A stretch of DNA of 64,000 nucleotides from Quercus robur (lineage: Eukaryota > Streptophyta > Magnoliopsida > Fagales > Fagaceae): assembly GCF_932294415.1 (NCBI RefSeq), contig NC_065535.1, forward strand, positions 24,392,782 through 24,456,781, given 5' to 3'. The notes under the pieces are model-generated. The model saw only the letters and a list, made by a program, of their open reading frames with translations. It had not been told where the DNA came from and did no database searches. Every line of letters begins with the position of its first letter. Position 1 is the first letter of the stretch. Of the stretch, positions 32,496 through 43,413 are shown one piece after another. Position numbers and translations under genes: made by a program.

Positions 32496-34010
32496 TTGGA
32501 CGAACTATGCAAATGCCCTAAATCTAAAAGCGACATGTTGACAATGTAACAACATGAACATGATCCCATGTTACTGCTGGGACAGAGACAGGGTTGCCAA
32601 TTGCCCTCAAACAATCCCAATATTTCTGCCCCTGATGATGCTTAGAGTTAGACTGTTCCCAAATTTGCAATTTTGTATCGTTTGGCCCGTTATAGTGGGC
32701 TCAATGCACCTGCTTTTTTGTTCTTTTCCTAATTGATTGCCTGTTTCCCTTTTACCCCAATCGAGTTTTTTTTTGAAGTCTACCAAAAAAGAGTTTATTT
32801 TTAAAGAAGACACTGCAATACACTATGCCATTAGGGTGTGATAGCTAGGCATGACAAGCAGCACATAGCATTTTCTTTTCTTTTTTGTTCTCTTTTTAAA
32901 ATAAAGAAAGAAAACAAAAATTACAAATCTGTATTCTTTCCATTTCAAAGGTCCATTTTAAGGCTAAGATTTAGTTGAAATAAATTTGTGATTTAGAATC
33001 TACAACCTCATTTAAAAAGTCAAAAACTTTTTAAGGAAGAGTGTAAACACAAAATTCGAGCAATCTCAAAAGTTTTTATAATTGCAGAATTTCTAAATCC
33101 ATATGGAGTTAGGTTTACATCACAGGATGTTTCCGAAGCTCCGTCAGAGAATTTATGATTGCAGAGAAGAATTTCATACTAAATGGAATTGCCAGCTATG
33201 AATTTGAAGGTGGTGGAAAAGTAAATGTAGAACACCATGAGCGTAACGCTACGAGAGGATGATAATTATCGGAAAAAAAAAAAAAAAAAAGGAGAGGATG
33301 ATACTTATGACTTATGATCTTCTAATGTACAATCCAAACAACTAATAAGTGATTTGCACTCTACTCACCCTCGCATGTTTAAATTCTCAAGTGTTCATTT
33401 CTAACTTCTATTGAAAAAACACACACAAATCTCAACACTCAAGCGTTCATAAAATTTCACATTCCAAGTCATTTCATTTCCAATAAGAATTATCACAAAA
33501 GTTACAAGCTATAAGAATTATTACTCCTTTCTTCCAACTGTGTCAGCTAGGACTAATTTTGTTACTAGACTTATGCCAGCATCTTTTAGTCTTCCCCATT
33601 CCCTCCTCTTTCACATCGTGAGAAATTAAAACGAAAGCTTTCAACCAGTTTATTAAATTTAAAAAAAAAAATTAAGCTAAAATCTTTAAAAGAAAAAAGA
33701 AAAAAAAAAAAAAAAAGGAGTATCATTGTATCAATATACCCTTTATTGTTAAGCTTTTTTACTTGTTTCCTTTTTTTGAGATTTGAATCGGTGAAACTTT
33801 ATGATGTAAAAAATATGAAAGAAATAAATAAGTCAAGTTAATAGTATACCATAATAATTTTTTTTTTTAAATAAAGCTAATTGGTGAAAAGTAACGATAA
33901 TTTAGTAAACCCTATCTTTGGCACTTTGCATTCATTTGTTTGCATCTTTGATGTGTCTTCCTTTTATTTCTTTACTCTCTTTTTTTTTTTTTTTTGGGAG
34001 GGAGGGGGAG
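32496..34010. other. Spacer without recognised genes
   Basis: Contains long A and T runs (about 33273-33290, 33695-33717, 33980-33996) and a repeated GAGAGGATGATA phrase either side of an A-run near 33250-33302. No coding sequence is supported; the frame at 32554 has no recognisable domain. Confidence 0.45.
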
Positions 34011-34078
34011 AGAGATGTTAGGATATGTGCCCTTAAATCCTATTGTATGATGTTATGTATGATATTATGTATGACTTA

Positions 34079-34660
34079 GGTTTCGTTTGGAAGGAGGGAA
34101 CGGAATAGAATGAAAAGAATCATTTTAAAATATTCTTCCATTCCCTTGTTTGGGAGTTTTAATGAAAGGAATGGAAAGCCCGTTCTCTTGTTTAGGATTT
34201 TAAGACTTTAAGTATGAGAGAATGAAATGGGTAGGAGAGAATACTCATTCCTCTCTATTCCCTTAAAACCTCAAATTTTCATTCCCCTCGAAATCGGGAG
34301 GAATGGGAGGGAATGAAATTAAATTTAATGATTTTTTTACTAAAACTCCCAAAATATCCTTGTATATTCAACTTTTTATTTTAAAATAGGTGTCTATAGT
34401 AATATTATCATAAAATGATTACATTCAATTCCTTCCATGCTGCTTCCAAACAAGATTACTTACATTCCATTCATTTTTATTCCTTTCCATTCCTTTATTT
34501 TAAAACATCCAATCAAGGTTAATTAATTCCATTCAATTCCATTCTTTTATATTCTTTTCCCTTACTTAAATGCATTCCATTCCATTTTATTCCTTTCCAT
34601 TCCCTTATGATCATTTCATTCCATTTCATTCCCTTCCCTTATGAATTCCCAAACGGAGCC
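34079..34660. mobile_element. PIF/Harbinger-type MITE in the copia 5' LTR
   Basis: It starts GGTTTCGTTTGGAAGG and ends CCCAAACGGAGCC, with TTA on both sides (34076-34078 and 34661-34663). The ends and ATTCCATTCC subterminal repeats match the 27629-31749 element, which could have supplied the transposase. The corresponding place in the 3' LTR (around 41302) is empty, confirming the insertion. It is 582 bp with no coding. Confidence 0.9.
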
Positions 34661-35002
34661 TTAATGTTGTGATTAATAAAGTTGTTTTATTATTATCTAA
34701 AATAATGGTAATATAAATATTTGGACATTATCATATAGCCCATAAGATGCATAGTATGTAATTTATGTGATTTACTCACAGAAGATATATTTGGACATTC
34801 CATTCCCTTATGATCATTTCATTCCATTTCATTCCCTTCCCTTATGAATTCCCAAACGGAGCCTTAATGTTGTGATTAATAAAGTTGTTTTATTATTATC
34901 TAAAATAATGGTAATATAAATATTTGGACATTATCATATAGCCTATAAGATGCATAGTATGTAATTTATGTGATTTACTCACAGAAGATATAAATCACAA
35001 GT
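34597..35002. repeat. 203-bp tandem duplication across the MITE/LTR junction
   Basis: The right end of the MITE plus about 140 bp of LTR are repeated with period 203. Copy 2 begins CCATTCCCTTATGATC at 34800. The copies are almost identical, so the duplication is recent relative to the LTR divergence. Confidence 0.85.
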
Positions 35003-36207
35003 TCTTTATAAACTTAAAATTTTAGTTCGTAGTCAATGATGAAATTAAGTATTTCGTCTACGAAGACTATAACATATCAACTAAGATGATTTGTCTTGAT
35101 CATAGAAGTTGAGACTTCTAGTTGATATGTTAATATATTTTAAGAGTTAAGACATATTGAACTGGACCGCTGTGAGATTTATTATTCTCCTAACGATTGT
35201 CAAATGAATAACAAATCTCACGACTTCTATTTACATCAACTTTTTATCCTGAGAGAATAATGGACTTGATCATGAAGTGTAGGTTGTTTTGATATATCAG
35301 GAGTGAGATCTAAAGTCATGATCAAAACCTCAGTATGTTGAGCAACCACATTTAGTATTAATTGAACATATATTCTTAAGATGGAATTCATAATATCTTA
35401 ACAGAGATATAAAATATTCTCTTAAAAAAAGTTTGATGGATTTGGTTATTCAAAGTGTTAGACCTAACCACTTTAGTAATGAGTTACTAAAGTATATATT
35501 TATGAAATTGGATTTCATAAATATATGATGAACAACTTAAAGGATTAAACCGAGTACTCAAGGATTAAGATGGAGTAATCTTCAAAGTAGCAGTCTACAT
35601 TCATGCTTTTGTATTACTACGAATATTTTAATGAAAGGGTTGCATGTACAATAAAGTCTTGGGATATAATTTATTAATAAGGCTTAGAGTGCAATTATAT
35701 TTATATAATGATATTAAATATAATTAATGGTAACTTTGGACTTGTCAAGAGTTAACAAAAAAGCCCAAGGCCCATTGGAGCTAGTGTCTTATTTGTTACC
35801 TTTTGATCCCACTCCAAGTCACGTACTAAAACCCAATTGGAATGACCCATGAGGCTAGCCCAATTAGATAATCAGTTATAAGGAGAGAAACATACAGAAT
35901 TTTGAGAGAGAATGAAATGTTTTTGTATGTGAGTGTTGGACACTTTCTTACTCTCCCTTGAACATACACATATAAACTGATTGAGAGACCACACTTCTTA
36001 GGCATAAGTGGAATTTGAGTGAAGATTAAAAGTGTTCTCAAGTACTTCTAATCTTTATTTTTGAATTTCACCGTACCAAGGTACACTCTTTTATTCTTGT
36101 ATTCTGAAATTTACATAGTACATGTTATCAATTGTGAATGAAGTAGATTTGTTAATTTTCCGTTGCGTATGTTTTGTATACGATACAAACTATGTTTTTC
36201 CAACAAC

Positions 36208-36223
36208 TGATATCAAAGCAAGG
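36208..36223 (+). other. Primer-binding site of the copia element
   Basis: TGATATCAAAGCAAGG two bases after the LTR resembles the initiator tRNA-Met site TGGTATCAGAGC used by copia elements, with transitions. Confidence 0.65.
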
Positions 36224-37359
36224 TTTTCAATTTCAAATCTGTATAACATGTTTTGTGAGTTTTGGAATTAGAGATAGTAATTTCAAGATGTTAGAAGATT
36301 TAGTAATTAATTTTCTGCATGGTCATTGAAATTATTGTTTGATAAAAACTGATATTAATGTTAAGATGTTGTTTAAGTTTGATGTTAAGTATGTTAAATT
36401 GAACTTTAAAGCTATAGCATCAATGGAATTCAGTTTTGATATCAATCTCTGTATATTATGTTCTTTTTCAATCGATCGAGAAGCGATTGAGTACCAATCA
36501 AGCTAGATAGATTGCTGAGTTTGGTTCAATTGATATTCGATTGCTAGTCAATCGATCGAATGTTCTTTTTTGATCGATCGAGTACCAATCGAGCCAGGTA
36601 GATTGTTAGGTATGATCTTTTTTAATTTTTTCAACCGATCGAGATACATATTCGATCGATTGAAAACTGAGAATTTAGAATTTTTTCTAAGTGTTTTCAC
36701 ATATAAAGAGCAAGGCTTTGTGTGATTAGATTACATTTGTTTTCTAATTAAAAACCTTTATTTTAAAACATCTAGTGAGAGAGAGATACAAGGGTTGGAT
36801 CTCACGGCCTCCATTGTCGGTTTATAGTAGTATGATTAAGCACCTCACCTTGGCGTATATGCCTTGCTCCCTTCAGAGGATGTTTAATTCATGTTTCTAT
36901 AAATTAAACTTCTTTTTTTTTTTTTTTTTTGACTGTGAAGATAGATAAATTAAACTTCTTAATAATGAATGATATGTGTTTTTACATTAAGAATGACCAT
37001 GCTACCATGGAGTTACTTAACGACTCACATAAAATTCAAGCTATGGTGTACACTAGACTAAGTTTAATGTTAACCTCCCTTCGGAGCTATGTCATTATTA
37101 CTTAGAGGCTAAAGGAAATACAGCATATTATTAGGGTTTGATAAGAGTTATCATGATAGCACTAATAATGAGAATAGTTCTCAATCAGTCATAGTGTTTA
37201 TAATTTACTTGCTACCAAGGAATTTAAACATGGGATTGGGTTGTCATTGCTTATTTTATATTATGGTTTTATTAAGGTTCCATACTATATGTTTATATGC
37301 TAAATTGTTAATGTCTAGTTTACTTATTATATTCATGTTTATTGTTTTCAAATTTGTTC
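36224..37359 (+). other. Untranslated leader of the copia element
   Basis: No ORF is supported. Five CGATCG palindromes, most embedded in TCGATCGA, lie at 36473, 36553, 36575, 36636 and 36653. They stand out in a leader that is otherwise CpG-poor. A T-run insertion lies at about 36911-36929. Confidence 0.5.
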
Positions 37360-38241
37360 ATGGCATCATTTAACCCACTTGTTACTATTCTTAATCAAAA
37401 CAAACTGACTGGATCTAACTATGTTGACTGAAAAAGAAATTTGGACATTGTTCTTACTACTGAAGAGCACAAATATGTGCTTACTCAACCATGTCCATCA
37501 TTAGATGCTCCTTTTAAGGAAAAACAACGATATGATCATTGGCAGAAATCTAATGAGATGGCCAAGTGCTATATCCTAGCATCTATCTCAAATGTTCTAC
37601 AACATCAAATGCAAGATGTAGAACTATTTTCGGACATAATGCTAAGTTTGAAGGAAATGTTTGGTGAGCAAGGCCGTTCTACAAGGCAAGAAACTATGAG
37701 GCAAATTTATAATACCAAAATGACTAATGGCACTTCAGTGAGGGAGCATTGTCTTAAGATGATCTCTAATCTGAATACACTGGAAGTTTTAGGTGTCGAT
37801 ATTGATGGAGAATCCCAAGTGGATATGATACTCCAGTCACTACCAAAATCATTTAAGGAATTCAAACTTAATTATAATATGAACAAAAATATTTATTCAT
37901 TGTCTAAATTAATGAATGAATTGGTGGCAGCGGAAGGCATTCTTGGTACATTCAGTGTTGATGCTAATATGGCTAAAACTTCTACTTCTCAACCTAAATC
38001 AAAATGCAAAGGTAAGGAGAAGAAGAAGAAGAAGGACTTTACCAAGCAAGATGGTAAACAAATTGCCTTAAGAGTTACCAACAAAGGAAAGAAAACCAAA
38101 GGAAGGTGTTTAGTACAAAATCCCACGGATTCTTGGTTTGTAAAATCAGGTTGTACTAATCATATCTGCAATTCTTTGCAGGGGTTCCAAGAGACCAAAA
38201 AGCTGAATGAAGGCGAATTGTTTCTTAATTACTTTGGCTGA
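37360..38241 (+). pseudogene. copia gag and start of protease, one early stop
   Basis: Met 37360 opens the usual copia gag (MASFNPLVTILNQNKLTGSN). A TGA at 37429-37431 stands where the family has Trp (YVDW), a TGG-to-TGA change. The frame then runs clean to 38241 through QRYDHWQKSNEMAKCYILAS, a Lys-rich linker (about 38000-38060) and the start of the protease-like site SGCTNHIC near 38150. A frameshift near 38240 ends it. No clear CCHC knuckle is seen in the Lys-rich stretch. Confidence 0.85.
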
Positions 38242-39186
38242 TGGAAGCAAGATTCCAGTTGTAGCTGTTGGAGTGTTTAATTTATGCTTTGAATCTAGGG
38301 TTTTTAATATTGGAAAACTGTTTATATGTACCTAATGTTCGTAAGAATTTAATTTCTGCAACTTATTTAGGTAATCATGGATATTGTGTTATCCTAAAAG
38401 ACAATGTTGTAATAAAGAAGGGTAAAGTGTTTATCTGTTCTAGCAATATTGTTGATGGTCTTTATATTTTAACTCCTGATAAGCATGAATTATATAACTT
38501 TGAATTAGATAATGACTCTCATGTAAAATCATTAAAAAGAAATTTTCCTTCTACTAATGATGCATATCTTTGGCACTTGTATTTGGGTCATATTAATCCA
38601 AACAGAATTCAAAGACTAATCAAAGATGGACTTTTAAAGCCATTGGAATTTGATGAATTTCCAGTTTGTGAATCTTGTTTGGAGGGAAAAATGACCAAAC
38701 AACCTTTAATGCAAAAGGTAGAAGAGCCCAAGAATTACTTGAATTAGTTCATACGGATGTATGTGGTCCTATGTCAACCCAAGCAAGAAGAGGTTATGAG
38801 TACTTCATCACTTTTACTGATGATTACTCAAGATATGGTTATGTGTACCTAATGAAGCGGAAGTCCGAAACTTTTGAAAAATTCAAAGAGTTTAGGGTTG
38901 AAGTTGAGAATCAATTTGGTAAACACATAAAGGCCATTCAATCTGATCGAGGTGGTGAATACCTTTTTGGGGATTTCAAGGATTACTTAACTCAAAATGA
39001 GATTGTATCCCAATTGACTACACCTAGAACTCCCCAACAAAATGGTGTAGCAAAAAAAAGGAATAGGACTCTTTTAGAAATGGTTAGGTCCATGATGAGT
39101 TACTCAACTTTACCGATTTCTTTTTAGGGGTATGCCTTAAATACAACAATACATCTTTTGAATTTAGTTCCATCAAAATCTATTCC
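38242..39186 (+). pseudogene. copia integrase (GAG-pre-integrase and core)
   Basis: GAG-pre-integrase: YLWHLYLGHINPNRIQRL and CESCLEGKMTKQPL, the zinc-binding HHCC region. After a frameshift near 38700 the catalytic core follows: LVHTDVCGPM (first Asp), AIQSDRGGEYL (second Asp) and TPQQNGVAKKRNRTLLEMVR. In the last motif the Glu usual after VAKK (VAERKNR-type) is changed, so the catalytic Glu appears lost. A stop at about 39125 interrupts it. Confidence 0.8.
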
Positions 39187-39196
39187 TTAAACACCC

Positions 39197-41228
39197 ATGG
39201 AATTGTGGAGTGGGCGTAAGCCTAGTATGAGATACCTCCACATTTGGGGTTGTCCAGCACATGTGCTAAAAGGGAAGCTTGATAAACTGGAACCAAAATC
39301 AGAAGTATGTTTGATTGTAGGTTATCCAAAAGAAACTAGGGGTTATTTATTCTATAGTCATAAAGATAACAAAGTTTTTATTAGTACAAATGCTAAATTC
39401 TTGGAAAATGACTATATGAATAATTTTACTCCTAGAAGTAGAGTTGCTTTGGCTGAAATGAATGAACCTATGATTGAACAATCAATGGATGAAAACTAGG
39501 GATGATATGGCTGTATTAGATACACCACAAGATATTACTCATGAGATGACTAGTACATAGGAGCCTCGTCGTAGTGGGAGGATTGTTCGGCCAACTATAA
39601 GATTTATAGGTTTGGGAGAAACTTATGAAACTATCTCAATAAAGGTTGAAACTGATCCTTACATTTATGAAGAGGCAATGAATGCTATAGATGCACATCA
39701 TTAGGTCAAAGCTATGAAATTTGAATTAGATTCTATGTATTCCAATCAAGTTTGAGATCTTGTAAAGGTGCCTAACGACATTAAACATGTTGGTTGCAAA
39801 TGGTTACAAGAGGAAGAAAAGGATAGATAGAAATGTTGAAACCTTTAAAACAAGGCTAGTGGCGAAAGGGTATACACAAAAAGAAGGAATTGATTATGAA
39901 GAAACCTTTTCACCGATAGCAATGCTTAAATCTATTAGAATTCTCTTATCCATTGCTGCTCATTATGATTATGAGATTTGGCAAATGGATGTCAAAACTA
40001 CATTTCTAAATGGCAAACTTGAAGAAGAAATCTATATAATGCAACCGGAAGGTTTCATAGTAATGAACCAAGGGTATATGGTATGCAAGTTGAAAAGGTC
40101 CATTTATGGACTTAAGCAAGCATCTAGGTCGTGGAACATCAGATTTGATCAAGCAATCAAGTCATTTGGTTTTAAACAAAATCCTGATGAACCATGCGTG
40201 TACAAAAGACATCAAGATAAAATATTAATATTCCTAATGCTTTATGTTGATGATATTCTACTCATTGGAAATGATGTAGGGGTAATGCCATCGGTAAAGG
40301 TTTGGTTGTTAAGCCAATTTGATATGAAGGACTTGGGCAAAGCTAACTTTATTCTAAGGATCAAGCTTTGGCGAGATTGCAAGAATAAGATGTTAGGTTT
40401 GTTACAAGCTGGATATATAGATAAGATTCTAGAATGGTTTAACATGCAAAAGTCCAAGAAAGGATTACTTCCTTTTAGACATGGAGTTCCTCTATCTGAA
40501 AACCAAAGGCCTAAGACTTTCGAGGAAGAAAATATGATGAGACAAGTTCTTTATGCTTCTGCAATGGGAAGTCTCATGTATGCCATGCTTTGTACTAGAC
40601 CAGATAACTATTATTCAGTTGGCATGGTCTGCCGATATCAATTAAATCCAAGATCAAAACATTGGCAAGCTGTAAAGCATATTCTCAAGTATCTACGGAG
40701 AACAAGATATTATATTCTTGTTTATAGGCGTGAGGATTTGATTCCCATTGGTTATATAGATTCAAATTTTCAATTAGATCTTGATTTCAAAAAGTCCACT
40801 TTAGGTTGTGTATTCACCATAGGAGGTGGAGCCATAAGTTGGAGGAGTGTTAAGAAATCTTGTATTGCTGACTCCACCTGGAAGCTTAGTATGTTGCTGC
40901 TTGTGAAGCGGCAAAGGAAGCTGTTTGGCTCAAGAAATTCCTTTCTGATCTTGGTGTTGTGAGAATGGAGCAAGTTCCTATTACATTGTTTTGTGACAAT
41001 AGTGGAGCGGTTGCACAATCCAAAGATCTAAGGAATCACAAGAAAGGAAAGCACATTGAAAGAAAGCACCACATCATTCGAGACATTGTTGCTCAAGAAG
41101 ATGTAGTAGTAGCAAAGATTGATAGTACAAATAATCTAGTAGATCCCTTTACCAAAACTTTGCCCCAAAGGACCTTTGAGTCACATTTGGAGGGAATGGG
41201 AGTTAAATTAGTGCACAATAGTCTTTAG
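39197..41228 (+). pseudogene. copia reverse transcriptase and RNase H
   Basis: The integrase end (YLHIWGCPAHV) runs to 39499. RT lies in 39787-40962: [59 protein letters not shown], and the catalytic [11 protein letters not shown] near 40242. RNase H continues ([20 protein letters not shown]), is frameshifted near 40880, and resumes at 40959-41228 with CDNSGAVAQSK and HIERKHHIIRDIV, ending VDPFTKTLPQ. Most motifs are intact and only a few lesions separate this from an open pol. Confidence 0.85.
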
Positions 41229-41242
41229 GGCAATTGGGAGAT

Positions 41243-42128
41243 TATTAGGATATATGCCCTTAAATCCTATTGTATGATGCTATGTATGACCTTATGTATG
41301 ACTTATTAATAAAGTTGTTTTATTATTGTCTAAAATAATAGTAACATGAATATTTAGACATTATCATTTAGCCCATGAGATGCATAGTATGTGATTTAGT
41401 CACAGAGGATATAAATCACAACTTCTTTGTAAACTCAGAATTTTAGTTCGTAATTGGTGATGAAATTGAGCATTTCATATGCGAAGATTATAAAATATCA
41501 ACTAAGATGATTTGTCTTAATCATGAAAGTGGAGACTTCTAATTGATATGTCAATATGTTTTAAGAGTTAAGACATATTGAACTGGATCGCTGTGAGATT
41601 TATTATTCTCCTAATAACTGTCAAATCAATAATAAATCTCATAACTTCTATTTACATTAACTCTTAATCCTGAGAGATAGACCTGATCATGAAGTGTAGG
41701 TTGTTTTGATATATCCAGAGTGAGATTTAAAGTCATGATCAAAACTTCAGTATGTTGGGCAACCACATTTAGTGTTGATGGAACATATGTTCTCAAAATG
41801 GAATTCATAATCTCTTAATGAAAATATAAAATATTCCCTTGAGATAAGTTTAATGGGTTCGGTTATACAAAGTATTAGGCCTAACCACTTTAGTAAGGAG
41901 TTACTGAAGTATATATTTATGAAATTGCATTTCATAAATATATGATGAATAACTTAAAGGATTAAATCAGGTACTCAAGGATTAAGATGTAGTAATCTTC
42001 AAAGTGGCAGTCTACATTCATGACTTTGTATTACTATGAATATTTTAATGAAGGAGTTGCATGTACAATAAAGTTTTGGGATATAATTTATTAATAAGAT
42101 CTAGAGTGCAATTATATTTATATAGTGG
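41243..42128 (+). repeat. 3' LTR of the copia element, first part
   Basis: It begins TATTAGGATATATGCCC after a polypurine AATTGGGAGAT and follows the 5' LTR until it is broken by the Tat element at 42129. The remainder resumes at 57059-57557. The uninterrupted equivalent in the 5' LTR is near 35706. Confidence 0.9.
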
Positions 42129-42921
42129 TGTAAGGACCGAAAGTGGATTGGTCCCAAAACTAGATTGGGCTCAAGCCCCAACAGCTCAAACAATAAATTT
42201 GTAGAGCGTGGATAGAAGAACTAGATTTATCCCAGAAGAAAAACGATTAAATTTAATGGTTCAAGACGGTTAGATACAAGTAAGATTAGAAAATCCATCC
42301 TCGGAATCAATTAAGTAGTTTGTATTATATGGTTTTGTTGAATAATAAAATTGTACAAGAGTTCTAGTCCTTATCCTTGATTTCTTCCTCCTTTTTTAGT
42401 ACATCTTTCCATGTTATATATTCCAGCCTTGGTGCCGTCCCTACCATACACGTGTAGGTTAGATTCGGAGAACTCGTTCCTGTCCCATCTAGCACTTCCC
42501 AGAACCATCAACTAGTAGCTGTAAGGCTGCTTAGTCACTGTTTAGGCGTCACTTCCACATTAATGCGGCCAGAGAGTTGGTTGGGAATCATTTAATGCAG
42601 AGGTAGCAGCTTTTTCAAGATATTTCTTGCCCTTCTCCTTTCTTATCCTTTGTCCGACGTCTAATCCTTAGTGATGATGTAAATATGAAGTAAGTCCGTG
42701 ATGATATGGCACTCAGATCAACCTCGGACACATGTTGCCGAGAGGGCTTTTATCCTCTGACACTTGTTTGACCTATCTCATACTGCTTCTACTCCTCTCT
42801 TCATTCCATTCTCCTTTATAATCTTATCTGGACCTCCTCAAATGGTTTAACGTCCTCGGATTGGGTCATAGGCCCAGTTAACAATGTCTTAACAGTACTT
42901 CCTAATTAATTGGCCCCCACA
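42129..42921 (-). repeat. 3' LTR of the Tat element (42129-57058)
   Basis: On the minus strand it runs TGTGGGGGCC to TCCTTACA. The preceding polypurine tract reads TTTTGAGGGGTTAT (42922-42935). By eye, 16 differences from the other LTR occur in the first ~243 bp, all transitions. Confidence 0.9.
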
Positions 42922-43202
42922 ATAACCCCTCAAAATCTTGCTTTTCGACTCCTCGGAAGGAAATGAGGATTTTGACATCCTTAGTCCATCTTGCTTTTGG
43001 TCCTATTCTATATTCCTGACCTCTCATGCATTTTTTCGCCCGCTCAGGGCACGCTCCTGAAGCTTCAGCGTCCAGAGCATGCCAGCATTAAATTTTGGCA
43101 ACGACCTTGTCCCCCACGTTCAACGGTAAGATGTAAATCTAACGGTGGAAGGTTTTTCTTGTTTTGCGAGCGGGAATTTTCCCGCTTGTAACTTCTACGC
43201 CA

Positions 43203-43212
43203 CTATAAATAG
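43203..43212 (+). promoter_or_regulatory. TATA box for the antisense ORF
   Basis: CTATAAATAG stands about 30 bp before a C/T-rich TCTCTCTCC start region and about 200 bp before the antisense Met at 43414. A CATGTAAGT at 43341-43349 could be a leader-intron donor. Confidence 0.6.
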
Positions 43213-43413
43213 ATTTTCAAATCAATTCTCTCTCCTACTTTCAACAATCACACAATCCTAGAGCTCATACATTGAACCTCTCTTTCATTTCCTTGTGCGT
43301 CTACAAATACTAGAACTTTGTCCGAGGACCCTCTTTCAAACATGTAAGTCTTCTTAAAACCTTTTTAGTTTTCATCTTAAACTTGTTTATTTTCTTTGTA
43401 ACCTTTTAGAAAA

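Larger units (their letters stand above)
34016..36205 (+). repeat. 5' LTR of the copia element
   Basis: It is 2190 bp as found, enlarged by the MITE (34079-34660) and a 203-bp tandem duplication (34597-34799 and 34800-35002). The remaining sequence parallels 41243-42128 plus 57059-57557. Confidence 0.85.

Noticed and set aside
34011-34015. Target duplication for the copia element (AGAGA versus AGGGG)
   Set aside because: Only three of five bases match, in a purine-rich flank; not counted as evidence.
41602-41935. Minus-strand frames in the copia 3' LTR
   Set aside because: They are LTR sequence; the 5' LTR equivalents are not open in the same way.
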